A stretch of DNA of 64,000 nt, taken from positions 1 to 64,000 of the forward strand of contig CAMWXB010000001.1 in NCBI GenBank assembly GCA_947178125.1, in the 5' to 3' direction. The notes under the pieces were generated by a model, which saw nothing but the letters and a program-made list of their open reading frames with translations, was not told where the DNA came from and did not search any database. The position numbers and the translations under genes were made by a program. The stretch comes from an uncultured Lachnospiraceae bacterium (lineage in GTDB: Bacteria > Bacillota > Clostridia > Lachnospirales > Lachnospiraceae). Each line of letters starts with the position of its first letter. The first letter of the stretch is position 1. Positions 53,983 through 64,000 of this stretch are shown one piece after another.

Positions 53983-54675
53983 GTCGAGTCCTGCAATCTC
54001 ATCCACAGGCAGCGACATGACAACGCCCTGCGCCGGGCTCTGCATCCCGCATTTCTGACCGATTGCCTGCATGATCGCCAGCTTATCCTCTTTCTGCGCA
54101 AGGATGATAACGACTTCCCGTTCCTGCTGTACATGAATTTTCCAGAACTTCAACGATTCTTCATTCCCGACACGCCTGCTGTGAAATACCGTTCCGCCGG
54201 ATGCGCCCACAGGCCTTGCGGCATCCATGACTTCGGCGCTGTATCCCTGATTTACGATTGCCATGATCATACTGTATTGATATTCTTTCACTCTGACCTC
54301 ATTCCTTTCTTCAGGCGCCTGCCCGCTCTCTTCCCGCACTGCTTCCATCAACTGGACAATATGCCCGCTGCCGCCGGAAAGTGTAAGCGTAAAGGCTATT
54401 CCGGTATTGGGCATTCCAAGATGCAGTTTCTTCCGCATCTTTTTCAGTGTATCGTCCGCGCATGGCTTCGGCATCATGCTCATTAAAATCATCTTATCGA
54501 TACCGTCAAGGCCGAGCATATCCATTACTTCGCTGGTCGCCGTGCCCTGCGCATGAAAAAGGTGCTGCACGGCTATCTTTTCCTGTTTCAGCAAATCTTC
54601 CGCTTTCCTGACCAGTTTCGGTGTCGCAATGAGAAATAACATTCGGTAGGCCGACTTTTTACTATGACTCGTCAT
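53980..54675 (-). CDS. PII-like (GlnB/NRII-type) protein with two PII-like halves
   Basis: two repeats with MILMSMMPKP/GIAFTLTLSGGSG and YSMIMAIVNQGYSAEVMDAARPVGASGGTVFHSRR; adjacent to DUF1538. Confidence 0.82.
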   Translation of the reverse strand: MTSHSKKSAYRMLFLIATPKLVRKAEDLLKQEKIAVQHLFHAQGTATSEVMDMLGLDGIDKMILMSMMPKPCADDTLKKMRKKLHLGMPNTGIAFTLTLSGGSGHIVQLMEAVREESGQAPEERNEVRVKEYQYSMIMAIVNQGYSAEVMDAARPVGASGGTVFHSRRVGNEESLKFWKIHVQQEREVVIILAQKEDKLAIMQAIGQKCGMQSPAQGVVMSLPVDEIAGLD

Positions 54676-56206
54676 TTTCGTCCTCCTCCTCAAATTCAAA
54701 GATTTCATCCATAGCATCTAAGGAAACTGCTCCAGCTATTGCCGGCTGTGCCGCAGCCCTCATCTTGTACTGGTAGACAATACCCATAATCTGTACGGCA
54801 ATCAGCGGTGTGAGCGCAACCAACGCCACGACGCCGAAGGCATCCGTCATCACATTGCCGCCGACGGCATCACAGGCTCCGATGCAAAGCGGTAATAAGA
54901 AAGTCGTCGTCATCGGTCCGCTGGCAACCCCGCCGGAGTCAAAAGCAATACCGACGAACATCTTCGGAACAAATTTGGAGAAGACCAGTGCAATGATATA
55001 ACCGGGTATAATGATCCAATAAATCGGCAGCCCCGTCAGCACCCGCAGCATGGCCAGACCCACGCTGACAGATACGCCGATGGACAGACACCGGTTCATC
55101 TCTCTTGCCGATACCGCACCGTTTGTTACATCCTCGACTTGATGATTCAATACCTGAATGGCCGGCTCTGCCTTGACGATGTAGTAGCCAATCAGCATAC
55201 CGATCGGTATCAACAGCCATCTCCAGTCAGCCGCCGCAATATCTTTCCCAAGCGAAGAACCGACCGGCGCAAATCCCACATTAACGCCGCACAGGAAAAG
55301 AACAAGACCGATATATGTATAGCCGAATCCGACCAGCACACGCTTCACCTGACGCTGCTGGTAACGACGGCTCAGCAGCTGGAAGATTGCAAACACCGCC
55401 GCAACGGGAAGAAGCGAAATCAGCACTTCACGGATATAAGGCGGTGTACTGGTAAAGAACTCCCATACCACATCCCGCGTCGTCACAACGCTTGCCACTG
55501 TAGACGATGAATAATTTGCCTGCGTCGGATTATAAAAAGACCCCAGTATCAATACCGCCAGCACCGGGCCGACACTGGAAAGCGCTACCAGGCCGAAACT
55601 ATCGCTGGAGGCATTTCTATCGCCTCTGACCGATGCAAGACCGACACCCATTGCCATAATAAAAGGTACTGTCATCGGTCCCGTCGTTACACCGCCGGAG
55701 TCAAAAGCAACGGCCAGAAAATCCTTTTCAATAAAAGCGGACATTCCAATCAGAATAATATAGAGCACGATCAATATCGTTGAAAGATTCACCTGAAACA
55801 AAATTCTGCAGATTGCCATCGCCAGAAAAATTCCGACACCGACCGCAACCGTCACGATCAGAACAAAATTCGGAATAGACGGAACCTGCCCCGCCAGTAC
55901 CTGCAAATCCGGTTCAGACAATGTAATGATCGTTCCCATCGAAAAACCAATCAGACATACTAAAACTATATTCCGCGTTTTTGATATCTGCACACCGATA
56001 CCTTCTCCCAAAGGCGTCATTGACATTTCAGCGCCGAGTTGGAAAAAACCCATGCCGACGACCAGCATCAGTGCACCGACAATGAACATGACCATAGTTC
56101 CAAGTTCCACCGGCACGAGCAGGATACTGATCAGAAGAACAATACCCGTTATCGGCAGAACGGCCGAAAGAGACTCATAAATTTTTTCTTTAAGCTTCGG
56201 ATTCAA
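54662..56206 (-). CDS. DUF1538 domain-containing membrane protein (duplicated domain)
   Basis: internal duplication with AFDSGGVTTGPMTVPF and AFDSGGVASGPMTTTF; many TM helices. Confidence 0.9.
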   Translation of the reverse strand: MNPKLKEKIYESLSAVLPITGIVLLISILLVPVELGTMVMFIVGALMLVVGMGFFQLGAEMSMTPLGEGIGVQISKTRNIVLVCLIGFSMGTIITLSEPDLQVLAGQVPSIPNFVLIVTVAVGVGIFLAMAICRILFQVNLSTILIVLYIILIGMSAFIEKDFLAVAFDSGGVTTGPMTVPFIMAMGVGLASVRGDRNASSDSFGLVALSSVGPVLAVLILGSFYNPTQANYSSSTVASVVTTRDVVWEFFTSTPPYIREVLISLLPVAAVFAIFQLLSRRYQQRQVKRVLVGFGYTYIGLVLFLCGVNVGFAPVGSSLGKDIAAADWRWLLIPIGMLIGYYIVKAEPAIQVLNHQVEDVTNGAVSAREMNRCLSIGVSVSVGLAMLRVLTGLPIYWIIIPGYIIALVFSKFVPKMFVGIAFDSGGVASGPMTTTFLLPLCIGACDAVGGNVMTDAFGVVALVALTPLIAVQIMGIVYQYKMRAAAQPAIAGAVSLDAMDEIFEFEEEDENDES

Positions 56207-56371
56207 CTTTACACCACCCCTTACCTTTTACACTCGTATTGTACCATAGAATTTCAATTTCGGATAGCATAATATCCTGCTAAATTAACGCTAAAAATCA
56301 ATTCCAGAATAGAAATATGTCCATATCAACTCTGCATAAAAAGTATGATGCGAAAACCTGTCTTCCTGTGG

Positions 56372-56410
56372 TATAATAGACACAAGCTGCTTCTATGAAT
56401 GTGGTATAAT
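56372..56410 (+). promoter_or_regulatory. Two tandem extended -10-like elements upstream of glnA
   Basis: TGTGGTATAAT (TATAAT 56372-56377) repeated as TGTGGTATAAT (TATAAT 56405-56410), 33 bp apart. Confidence 0.6.
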
Positions 56411-56469
56411 TTAATTATGCAGTCGTGGAAGGACTGTAAGATTCTTATGTCAAAAGAAAGGGGTTATGT

Positions 56470-57900
56470 ATGGACAGAAGTAAAGAAATCAGAAAGTTGT
56501 GTGAGGAACAGAATATCCGTATGATCGATTTTAAAATGACGGATATCGACGGCCGCTGGCGTCATATTACGATTCCGGTAGAACGGTTCAATGAGGACAC
56601 TTTTACCTATGGCATCGGTTTTGACGGTTCCAATTACGGGTATGCGCCTGTTGAAAAAAGCGATATGGTATTTTTACCGGACCCGGATACCGCTTATGTG
56701 GATCCTTTTGCGGATGTACCGACGCTGACAATGTGCGGTAATGTATGCACGATCGGAAAGGGTGAAAATAAACCTTTTGACCAGTATCCGAAAAATGTGA
56801 GCCTGCGGGCGGTAGAATATATGAAAGAGAGCGGTATCGCCGACCGGATGATCATCGGGCCGGAATTTGAGTTCTATCTGTTAGACCGCGTTCGTTTTGA
56901 AGTGACCCCGCGCAGATGCGGCTACTGGGTTGACACAAGACAGGCGGACTGGAACTGCAATCTGGAAGTTCCGGGAAACAACGGTTATGAAGTGCCGGCA
57001 AAAGGCGGTTATCATGTGGCAGCACCGCAGGATGTCGGATATGACCTGCGAAGCCGTATGTGTATGGCAATGGAGGACTGGGGTATCAAAGTAAAATACC
57101 ATCACCATGAAGTAGGCGGCCCCGGCCAGATGGAAATCGAGGTCGAACTTGCAGATATGCCGGAAATGGCCGACAATACGATGATCATCAAATATATCAT
57201 TAAAAATATGGCGGCGCAGGAAGGCAAGACAGCCACTTTCATGCCGAAGCCGATCTATCAGGAAGCCGGAAACGGCCTGCATGTACATATGCTGTTAATG
57301 AAAGACGGCAAGCCGCTGTTCTATGATGAGAACGGTTATTCCGGCCTCAGCCGCACGGCACATTATTTTATCGGCGGCCTGTTGAAACATATCGCATCCC
57401 TGTGTGCATTCACCAATCCGTCCACGAACTCTTTCAAACGTCTCGTACCGGGATATGAAGCGCCTGTCACAGTCGGCTACGCAACTTCCAACCGCAGTGC
57501 GGTCATCCGCATTCCGGCCTATGCGAAGTCCCCGGAAGCGAAAAGATTCGAACTGCGCAACCCTGACGCGACGGCTAATCCTTATTATGCTTATGCGGCA
57601 ATTCTGATGGCGGGACTGGATGGTATCGAGAATCAGATAGACCCTGCTGAGAATGGCTGGGGGCCTTATGATTTCAATCTTTATACACTTTCCGAAGAAG
57701 AACAGAAAAAAATCAAAGGACTGCCGAAATCGCTGGGCGAAGCGTTAGATGCACTGGAGGCCGACCACGATTATCTGACAAAAGGCGGCGTTTTCCCGCA
57801 GCGGCTCATTGATGTGTGGGTAGCGCGTAAACGCGAAGAGCTGAAAAAGATGGAACAGATTCCGAATCCGGCTGAATTTAAGGCGTATTATGATCTCTAA
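56470..57900 (+). CDS. glnA: Glutamine synthetase (type I)
   Basis: GFDGSNYGYAPVEKSDMVFLPD; NGLHVHMLL; RSAVIRIPA. Confidence 0.97.
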   Translation: MDRSKEIRKLCEEQNIRMIDFKMTDIDGRWRHITIPVERFNEDTFTYGIGFDGSNYGYAPVEKSDMVFLPDPDTAYVDPFADVPTLTMCGNVCTIGKGENKPFDQYPKNVSLRAVEYMKESGIADRMIIGPEFEFYLLDRVRFEVTPRRCGYWVDTRQADWNCNLEVPGNNGYEVPAKGGYHVAAPQDVGYDLRSRMCMAMEDWGIKVKYHHHEVGGPGQMEIEVELADMPEMADNTMIIKYIIKNMAAQEGKTATFMPKPIYQEAGNGLHVHMLLMKDGKPLFYDENGYSGLSRTAHYFIGGLLKHIASLCAFTNPSTNSFKRLVPGYEAPVTVGYATSNRSAVIRIPAYAKSPEAKRFELRNPDATANPYYAYAAILMAGLDGIENQIDPAENGWGPYDFNLYTLSEEEQKKIKGLPKSLGEALDALEADHDYLTKGGVFPQRLIDVWVARKREELKKMEQIPNPAEFKAYYDL

Positions 57901-58030
57901 AAGCGCGAGAAGAAGTTCTAAAGACGTCCCGCCATTGGACGGGACGTCAAGAACTTCTACGATTTGTTGTGCAAATTTTGCACAGCAAATCTTTCTCGCG
58001 CAGGAGAATGCCCGTCAGGGCATTCTCCAT
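57901..58030 (+). repeat. Family-1 structured intergenic element, copy E
   Basis: GCGCGAGAA/TTCTCGCGC; AGAAGTTCT/AGAACTTCT; GACGTCCCG/CGGGACGTC; GATTTG/CAAATC; GGAGAATGCCC/GGGCATTCTCC. Confidence 0.92.
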
Positions 58031-58043
58031 AATCTTTAGGAAA

Positions 58044-58775
58044 TCAGCCGAATCTCCGGATTCTCGACAATTCAACTTTTATAACCGCTAATACACTTCC
58101 ATAAGCCATTAAGATGAAAAAAGCTTCTATTACTTTTCCCATCTGAAAATATTCTTCTTTCATGAACCATCTCACCATGTCGGATACCGGCGGCATAATC
58201 CACAGGATATATTTTGATACCGGAAATTCATCCGCAATGCCTATCTTTACTAAGGATACCAGCGCACAGATGATCGTCAGCGCAGTCCCCGCTTTTCGCT
58301 CCCGTATGATTCTTGGCGAAAATATTCCACCCACCATACAGCCCACAAAGGAGCAGGCGGACATCAGCAAAAATCCCCCTATGATATCCGATGCCTGTAT
58401 ATTTCGTGTAAACAGCATTTTATTATGCCAATAATGAAACAGAATCGGATAGCAAAGGGTGAACACCGCGGCTGCAACACTAAGAATCCCTGAAAACAAA
58501 ACCTGTCCAATATAATATTTCCGCGCACTCTGCATGCGCAGAATAATAATCTGTTCCGACACCTCTGGTTCTATCTCCTGACAGGTCATTCCGATTCCAA
58601 TCATGAACATAAACAATACAAGACTCATGACCGCAAAATTGCTGACGACCGCAATCGGTGTTACGCTATACATAACGCCAAATACGGCAAACAGACCAAT
58701 GAAAGGCACTACATATTTTGCAGACAGAACATACTGTTTATATTGATATCTCACAAATTCATTTATGACCCTCAT
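58044..58775 (-). CDS. ABC transporter permease (ABC-2 like)
   Basis: six hydrophobic segments; next to ABC ATPase. Confidence 0.82.
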   Translation of the reverse strand: MRVINEFVRYQYKQYVLSAKYVVPFIGLFAVFGVMYSVTPIAVVSNFAVMSLVLFMFMIGIGMTCQEIEPEVSEQIIILRMQSARKYYIGQVLFSGILSVAAAVFTLCYPILFHYWHNKMLFTRNIQASDIIGGFLLMSACSFVGCMVGGIFSPRIIRERKAGTALTIICALVSLVKIGIADEFPVSKYILWIMPPVSDMVRWFMKEEYFQMGKVIEAFFILMAYGSVLAVIKVELSRIRRFG

Positions 58776-58781
58776 TGTAAA

Positions 58782-58822
58782 CTTCCTTTCCTGCTCAACC
58801 CGTGGAAAATTTATTTTTCACA
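58782..58822 (-). repeat. Family-2 leader repeat (minimal copy)
   Basis: minus strand CTGTGAAAAATAAATTTTCCACGGGTTGAGCAGGAAAGG before the permease. Confidence 0.6.
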
Positions 58823-59623
58823 GCGCATGCCTCTCAAATTCCATCCGGCTTCCAGCATCTCGACTATGGCACGGTCGCACTCACCATCCGCTGCTCTTAA
58901 TATACACCCCTGTTCTGTAAATTGCAGGTGCCCCTTCCACTTTTCCGGAATATCCGCCTTTTCTGTTCTTACAAAAAACATATGATACCATTGCACTTCC
59001 CCTGCCGGTTTATGGCTTTCTAAAACAATTTTTCCATCGGCAAACCGATACACCTCATCTGCGATGGCATCTACAAGATAAGGTTCATGGCAGGACATTA
59101 AAATTGTCACATGATGCTTTTGCAGTTCCTGTATTTTCTGAATAAATACCTGTTGGGACATCACATCCTGCCCGGACAACGGCTCATCCAGCAACAAAAT
59201 ATCCGGTTCTTTTAACAGAGCCTGTATTACGCCGATTTTCTGCAGACTTCCCTTTGACAGATATTTCATGGGAATATCCAGCATATTCGATACAAAAAAT
59301 TCTTCCGCCAGTTCGTGTAAGCATGTTTCTAATGCCGCATCTTCCAGATTATCCATCTTTCCCATATACGACAAATATCGCCTTGCCGTAAGATTCATTT
59401 TGGGAAAATGTTCGGGCACATAATGAATCAATTTCCCTTTCTCAAGACAGACGCATCCTTTCGTCGGTCTTACGAGTCCGGCAATTATTTTTAACAATGT
59501 GCTTTTCCCACAGCCGTTTTGTCCCGTAAAGGCCAGCGACTGCCCCTGTTCTATCGTGAAATGAATATCATTCAAAATAATTTTTTTGTCGTATTCTTTT
59601 ACAATGTGTTCCAATGCGATCAT
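58811..59623 (-). CDS. ABC transporter ATP-binding protein
   Basis: GQNGCGKSTLLKIIAGL, LSKGSLQKIGVIQALL, ILLLDEPLSG. Confidence 0.95.
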   Translation of the reverse strand: MIALEHIVKEYDKKIILNDIHFTIEQGQSLAFTGQNGCGKSTLLKIIAGLVRPTKGCVCLEKGKLIHYVPEHFPKMNLTARRYLSYMGKMDNLEDAALETCLHELAEEFFVSNMLDIPMKYLSKGSLQKIGVIQALLKEPDILLLDEPLSGQDVMSQQVFIQKIQELQKHHVTILMSCHEPYLVDAIADEVYRFADGKIVLESHKPAGEVQWYHMFFVRTEKADIPEKWKGHLQFTEQGCILRAADGECDRAIVEMLEAGWNLRGMRCEK

Positions 59624-59690
59624 GTGTTACTTCCTCATAACTTCCGGAAACTTCTTATCAGGCAGGCATTTTTCAATACAAGGCCGTACT

Positions 59691-60458
59691 TCATTTGTTC
59701 ATATCTTCTACAATTTCCTGCGGTTTTGCCGTCATTTCGGCCCATGCCGGAAGGAATCCGCTTTTCACCGCATTTCTGGCAGAACGCAGATTCGACCATG
59801 CCGAACAATAAAAAGGCACTTTTCCCCGTTCGATGATTTCCAGCGCAAGCCTGCTCGTAAGTGCCGATGCAATGCCTTTCCTGCGAAATTCAGGAAGCAC
59901 ATCCACACCAATCTGCCACATCATATCACAGTCTGCGGAACATCCGGCCAGACCTATCAGCCGCCCATGCTCATATGCACCGATTCCGAGAACATCCAGC
60001 TCTTTCCTGTCCGCACAGAGCGCATTGCTCCATGTATCAGTATACAGCCCCGCAAAGTCTTTCTGCTCTAACACTTGTAACTCATATGAACATTCCAAAG
60101 GCTTCAACAAAGCGATATCCGGCAGAAAATATTCCGCCATGAAACAGATTCTCTGCCCCGCCTTTTGCAATGCCTCATCCAGCACGAGCATATTCGGCGT
60201 TTCAAAATAGTGATAAAAAGAATAGCGGTCAATATAAGCTTTTACGATTTCTCTATATTCGTCTTTTACGGAAGCCACAATATTATTGCCGTAGGAAACC
60301 AGATTACAGGGAACAGGCTCTTTATAATACCGCCTTGCTTCCGGCCCGATATTCGATTTCACAATAACATTCTCAGAGCGCATAAAATCCTCTGCCCGGC
60401 AGTTCAAATCGCGGGCGGACTGCTCCATTGCTATCCGCATGATTTCCTGGTTTGTCAT
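59691..60458 (-). CDS. GNAT family N-acetyltransferase
   Basis: IGVDVLPEFRRKGIASALTSRLALEIIERG. Confidence 0.9.
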   Translation of the reverse strand: MTNQEIMRIAMEQSARDLNCRAEDFMRSENVIVKSNIGPEARRYYKEPVPCNLVSYGNNIVASVKDEYREIVKAYIDRYSFYHYFETPNMLVLDEALQKAGQRICFMAEYFLPDIALLKPLECSYELQVLEQKDFAGLYTDTWSNALCADRKELDVLGIGAYEHGRLIGLAGCSADCDMMWQIGVDVLPEFRRKGIASALTSRLALEIIERGKVPFYCSAWSNLRSARNAVKSGFLPAWAEMTAKPQEIVEDMNK

Positions 60459-61345
60459 ATCTTCTCGTGCCTTTCCTTTTGCTTATGACCACCGATGCAC
60501 ACGATCACTTTTCCACTGCACTCCATCGCCGCATCTTCCATAATAACTTCATCCACACTGTCCAAAATGATTCTTCCGGATCTTGGATTTTTGACCGACA
60601 TCACATTGCCGATGATATCCGCTTCCACATCGGAATACTCAAAAGCAAGGTCTGTTCCTTCCATCGTACAGTTTATCAGCTTCAGGTTTTTGCAATAGCA
60701 AAGCGGCTGTGTCCCAATGATCTTACATTCAATGAGCGTAAGCCCGTCGGAAAACCAGCCAAGATATTCACCCTTTACGAGACTGTTCGATACCGTTACA
60801 TTTTTACTGTGCCAGAAAGCATCTTTCGTATCCAGCGTACAGTTCTCAATCACAAGATTCTCCATATATTGAAAAGAATATTTTCCGGTTATCTTAATAT
60901 CCGACAGCGTGACGCCTTTACTGTCGAAAAAAAGATATTCCGAATTGACCGTACAATCTTTCATCGTGATACCCGTACATTTCCAGCCAAATTCCTGCGA
61001 ATCGATATCGCAATCGGTCAACAGGATATTATTACACTCCCGTACCGCCTTGATTCCATGCAACCTGCTCCCCGTAATCTCTCCATCGTCCGCATACCAG
61101 ATTGCTGCACGCGTCAGTTCATCCATGGTGGAATCTGCCAGGGAAAAGCCTTTCGCATGCCACAGCGGATAGCGGAGCGAAAAACTGCATTCCTCTACAG
61201 CGATATTGCGCGCTTCTTTCAAAACAGATTCGCCGTCGGCAGGGCCTGCAAAATTACACTTACTGACCCGGCTATTCTGTAAATGATAAAGCGCCCGCTC
61301 TTCATCGAACTGCCGTTCTGTAATAATCTTGTCGAATTGATTCAT
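60455..61345 (-). CDS. DUF3737 family protein (predicted right-handed beta-helix)
   Basis: repetitive NCTLDTKDAFWHSKNVTVSNS-type coils. Confidence 0.88.
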   Translation of the reverse strand: MNQFDKIITERQFDEERALYHLQNSRVSKCNFAGPADGESVLKEARNIAVEECSFSLRYPLWHAKGFSLADSTMDELTRAAIWYADDGEITGSRLHGIKAVRECNNILLTDCDIDSQEFGWKCTGITMKDCTVNSEYLFFDSKGVTLSDIKITGKYSFQYMENLVIENCTLDTKDAFWHSKNVTVSNSLVKGEYLGWFSDGLTLIECKIIGTQPLCYCKNLKLINCTMEGTDLAFEYSDVEADIIGNVMSVKNPRSGRIILDSVDEVIMEDAAMECSGKVIVCIGGHKQKERHEKI

Positions 61346-61357
61346 ATTATATTAATA

Positions 61358-61379
61358 CCATGCCTTTCTCTTAACCTGT
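61358..61379 (-). repeat. Family-2 core (partial copy)
   Basis: minus strand ACAGGTTAAGAGAAAGGCATGG upstream of the DUF3737 gene. Confidence 0.65.
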
Positions 61380-61542
61380 CTCCCTTTTTCCCAAAACTGC
61401 CAATATTATAATATGCGCCTGACACATTTTCAACATATCATTCCCCAAAAAGATGACAATCTGAAAATATGACAGACGCATATTCAATCTTATAAATCCT
61501 ATATACTCTTTCAAAAAACCATATTAATAATCAGGCCTGTGT

Positions 61543-63570
61543 TTACACTTTAAAAGATTCCACTGTCTGATTCAAAATTTCACTCAACCGGAACAATTCT
61601 TCCATCTGCATGAGAACATCTTTGGAACTCTCATCAGAGTTCTCCGCCGACTGCCTCATTCCCTGCATATATTCTGCAATCGTCCCTACAAGTTCCGCAA
61701 TCACCAGAATTGACTCATTGATACCTGCGATGCCGGCTCTCATTTCTGTCGAAGCCGAACCGAGGTCGCCGGATATGCTATTGTAAAATGCCGCATCTTC
61801 CTCGTACATTTCGGCCAGTTTCGTCATGTCATGGTAATCTTTCATAACCTTATCGTTCATAAACTCCAATAACTTACCGGAGCTTTGCGACAAAAAGGAC
61901 ACATTCTGCACAACTCCCTCCGTCACTTTCCGAATCTTATCGACCGCCACTTTAGAGTGGTCTGCTAACTGACGTATCTCATCCGCAACGACCGCAAAAC
62001 CTTTTCCGGCATCTCCGGCCCTCGCCGCCTCTATGGAAGCGTTCAGCGCGAGAAGGTTCGTCTGTGAACTGATAGAAAGAATTTCTTCTGTCAGCGTATC
62101 TATCTCCCGCACTTTCTGACTGTCCGCTATCGCCATTTCAAGTTCTTCTTTGGTTTCCTGATATAGCGCGACCGCCTCCTCGCTGGAAGTTTCCGAACTC
62201 TCATGCTGCTTCCCGGCCCGTTCCATAATATCTCCCGACTGCTCCGCGGCTTCTCCTGCTTTCTTTGCCACCGCCTCGACCTCCAGATACAGTTCCTGTC
62301 CGGTACTCTTTATTTTATCAGCCAGCTTTTTTGCCTCTGTCGTCTGATTCAATACCTGCAGCGTAGAGTCGGCGATTTCGGAAATATCCTTTGTCAGCAC
62401 CGTCATTTTCGCGGAAGTTTCCTCCGCTATCGTACCAATGCTTCCTGCCTCTTGTTTCGTGTTCAGAATAATGCCCCTGATTTGCTGCTTTACTTCCACG
62501 GTCGCCGTCTTAATCTGCTCTGTTTCGTTTTTATACTCTTTGGGAATACCCTTCTCACTGACAACATTTTCCGAAAAGTCGCCAGACGCAAATTGTTTCA
62601 ACATCTGCACCGGCTCTAACATTTTTCCAATCAGTCCCGCCATAATAGCTGCGACAATCACTGTAATAAAAAGAGCAATGATAACCGCTACCGTAATCAT
62701 GACGAGCAAAGAACTCCTGACGTTTGCCGTAGGCACGACCACGCCCATTTTCCACTGACTTCCGTCAATGCCCGCCGCTGCAAAATAGCATCTGCTGCCG
62801 TCATAATCAGTAAGTTCTATCACACTGCCGCTTGTGCCGGATATCAAATCCATGAGCCCGGGCATAATATCCGTTACGAGAACCGCATTGTCCGCCGAAG
62901 GTTCATATGCTTTATTTTTATGCGCCACATACTGCCCGCTGCTGTCTACCAGGAATCCATATACACCTTCCGCAAAGTCAATGCTCGCCGTCAGGTCTGT
63001 CACCGTGCCAAGCGTTACATCCAGTCCGATGACCGCCTCCAATTCATTATCTATATATACCGGCGATGCAATTGTCGTGCACATCTGATTCGTGATCACA
63101 TCCCAGTAAGGATCCGTTACAATAACCGTGCCTGCCGCGGCCGCCTGCTGAAACCAGCCGCGCTGTACAGGATCATATCCTTCCGGTATTTCCGCTTCTT
63201 TATTGGATTGAATGAACCTGCTGTCCTTTGTCCCGCAATATAAATTCAAAAGTTCTCCCCTGCCTGACGCAAAGGTATCCATGACGGACTGAATGAAATC
63301 GCTGTCCGTATTCTGCGCCGCTTCTATACTGTTTGCCGCTCCTTCTGCCAGCATCTTTTCATTTTCAATCCATGTATTAATTTCTTCCGCATACTTATCT
63401 GCATAAATCTGCAATGCCTCCGTCTGGTCTTTGATCAGGCGTCTTCCTGCTACGATAACAATGCCCATCGTAGTCAGTAAAATGCTCACCACAACCATAC
63501 AGATTACACTGATCGTCAATTTTCCTTTGATGGTTTTCCCCACGGTCCTGTACCTCGCTTCTATCATCAT
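61543..63570 (-). CDS. Methyl-accepting chemotaxis protein with Cache-type sensor
   Basis: dCache-like extracellular region, HAMP-like segment, MCP hairpin tip [41 protein letters not shown]. Confidence 0.96.
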   Translation of the reverse strand: MMIEARYRTVGKTIKGKLTISVICMVVVSILLTTMGIVIVAGRRLIKDQTEALQIYADKYAEEINTWIENEKMLAEGAANSIEAAQNTDSDFIQSVMDTFASGRGELLNLYCGTKDSRFIQSNKEAEIPEGYDPVQRGWFQQAAAAGTVIVTDPYWDVITNQMCTTIASPVYIDNELEAVIGLDVTLGTVTDLTASIDFAEGVYGFLVDSSGQYVAHKNKAYEPSADNAVLVTDIMPGLMDLISGTSGSVIELTDYDGSRCYFAAAGIDGSQWKMGVVVPTANVRSSLLVMITVAVIIALFITVIVAAIMAGLIGKMLEPVQMLKQFASGDFSENVVSEKGIPKEYKNETEQIKTATVEVKQQIRGIILNTKQEAGSIGTIAEETSAKMTVLTKDISEIADSTLQVLNQTTEAKKLADKIKSTGQELYLEVEAVAKKAGEAAEQSGDIMERAGKQHESSETSSEEAVALYQETKEELEMAIADSQKVREIDTLTEEILSISSQTNLLALNASIEAARAGDAGKGFAVVADEIRQLADHSKVAVDKIRKVTEGVVQNVSFLSQSSGKLLEFMNDKVMKDYHDMTKLAEMYEEDAAFYNSISGDLGSASTEMRAGIAGINESILVIAELVGTIAEYMQGMRQSAENSDESSKDVLMQMEELFRLSEILNQTVESFKV

Positions 63571-63842
63571 TATCTTTTGAGTGCTTTTTCCAGTTTATCA
63601 GAAAAAAGGGGAAGGATGATATGTTTGGGTACACATCGCATTTTTTAGGGTATTGTTTGTATCTATTCACGCCCACGCGACGCACGACGGGATTTTTTCC
63701 TGTTCTTCGCTGCCCGCGCAAATTTGGATTGTACAAGCATATAAAACCCTATGGAGTATGCTCGCCTTTATCTTGACAGAACTATGCAGATGTGGATAGA
63801 TGCTGAGGATTCGTTGGAACTATGGCAAATAATTCTTAAGTC

Positions 63843-63887
63843 AAAACAAGCACTAAATGATTTATAATGTCATTTGGTGCTTGTTTT
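63843..63887. terminator. Inverted repeat / terminator-like hairpin
   Basis: AAAACAAGCACTAAATGA...TCATTTGGTGCTTGTTTT. Confidence 0.75.
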
Positions 63888-64000
63888 ATAGATTTCGTCC
63901 TTGATACTGTCAACCTGTCCTTTGGCATTTTCGGGAGCAAATTTCTCATTTGCAATATATTCGTAAATGTGGTCTAATTCACGGATTGCTCTGGGGTTGA
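63870..64000 (-). pseudogene. ParE/RelE-type toxin fragment (truncated C-terminus; N-terminus beyond window)
   Basis: minus strand NPRAIRELDHIYEYIANEKFAPENAKGQVDSIKDEIYKTSTK* resembles the ParE N-terminal half, then stops. Confidence 0.65.

Overview
This ~64 kb window looks like the chromosome of a low/mid-GC Clostridia, most likely Lachnospiraceae; that is inferred from gene content and protein style, no search was run. Most of it is core genome. It holds the hrcA-grpE-dnaK-dnaJ operon with a CIRCE box, uppP, glpK, pyk, a fused amt-glnB, fba, and a cell-wall/carbon-control block (HPr-like, whiA, rapZ, murB, ROK glucokinase, hprK, uvrC, ftsH). It also has pyrG, cls, a GH3 beta-glucosidase, malY/patB, a cystathionine gamma-synthase-type gene, xpt plus an NCS2 permease, a DUF1538 + PII-like pair next to glnA, an ABC transporter, and a chemoreceptor. 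The accessory region is ~11.7-15.1 kb. It is a degraded type I restriction-modification locus (hsdR and hsdS fragments and a truncated TnpW) containing an intact Rpn-type nuclease ORF, next to an AAA/DUF4143 ATPase. The most interesting signal is non-coding, in two dispersed intergenic families. (1) A structured element abuts or closely follows stop codons. It has an outer stem, a side hairpin, an AGAAGTTCT/AGAACTTCT stem and a trailing arm. At least 7 copies show compensatory changes between paired arms, including one at each of three consecutive gene ends in the dnaK operon. (2) A 5'-leader repeat has hairpins and a CAGGYTRAGAGAAAGGCATGG core that carries the Shine-Dalgarno. At least 8 full or partial copies all point toward the downstream gene. 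A third non-coding candidate is the amt leader, which has a near-consensus promoter and two tandem terminator-like attenuators, each overlapping a repeated GAGCAAAGGYGCT core (possible ANTAR target).
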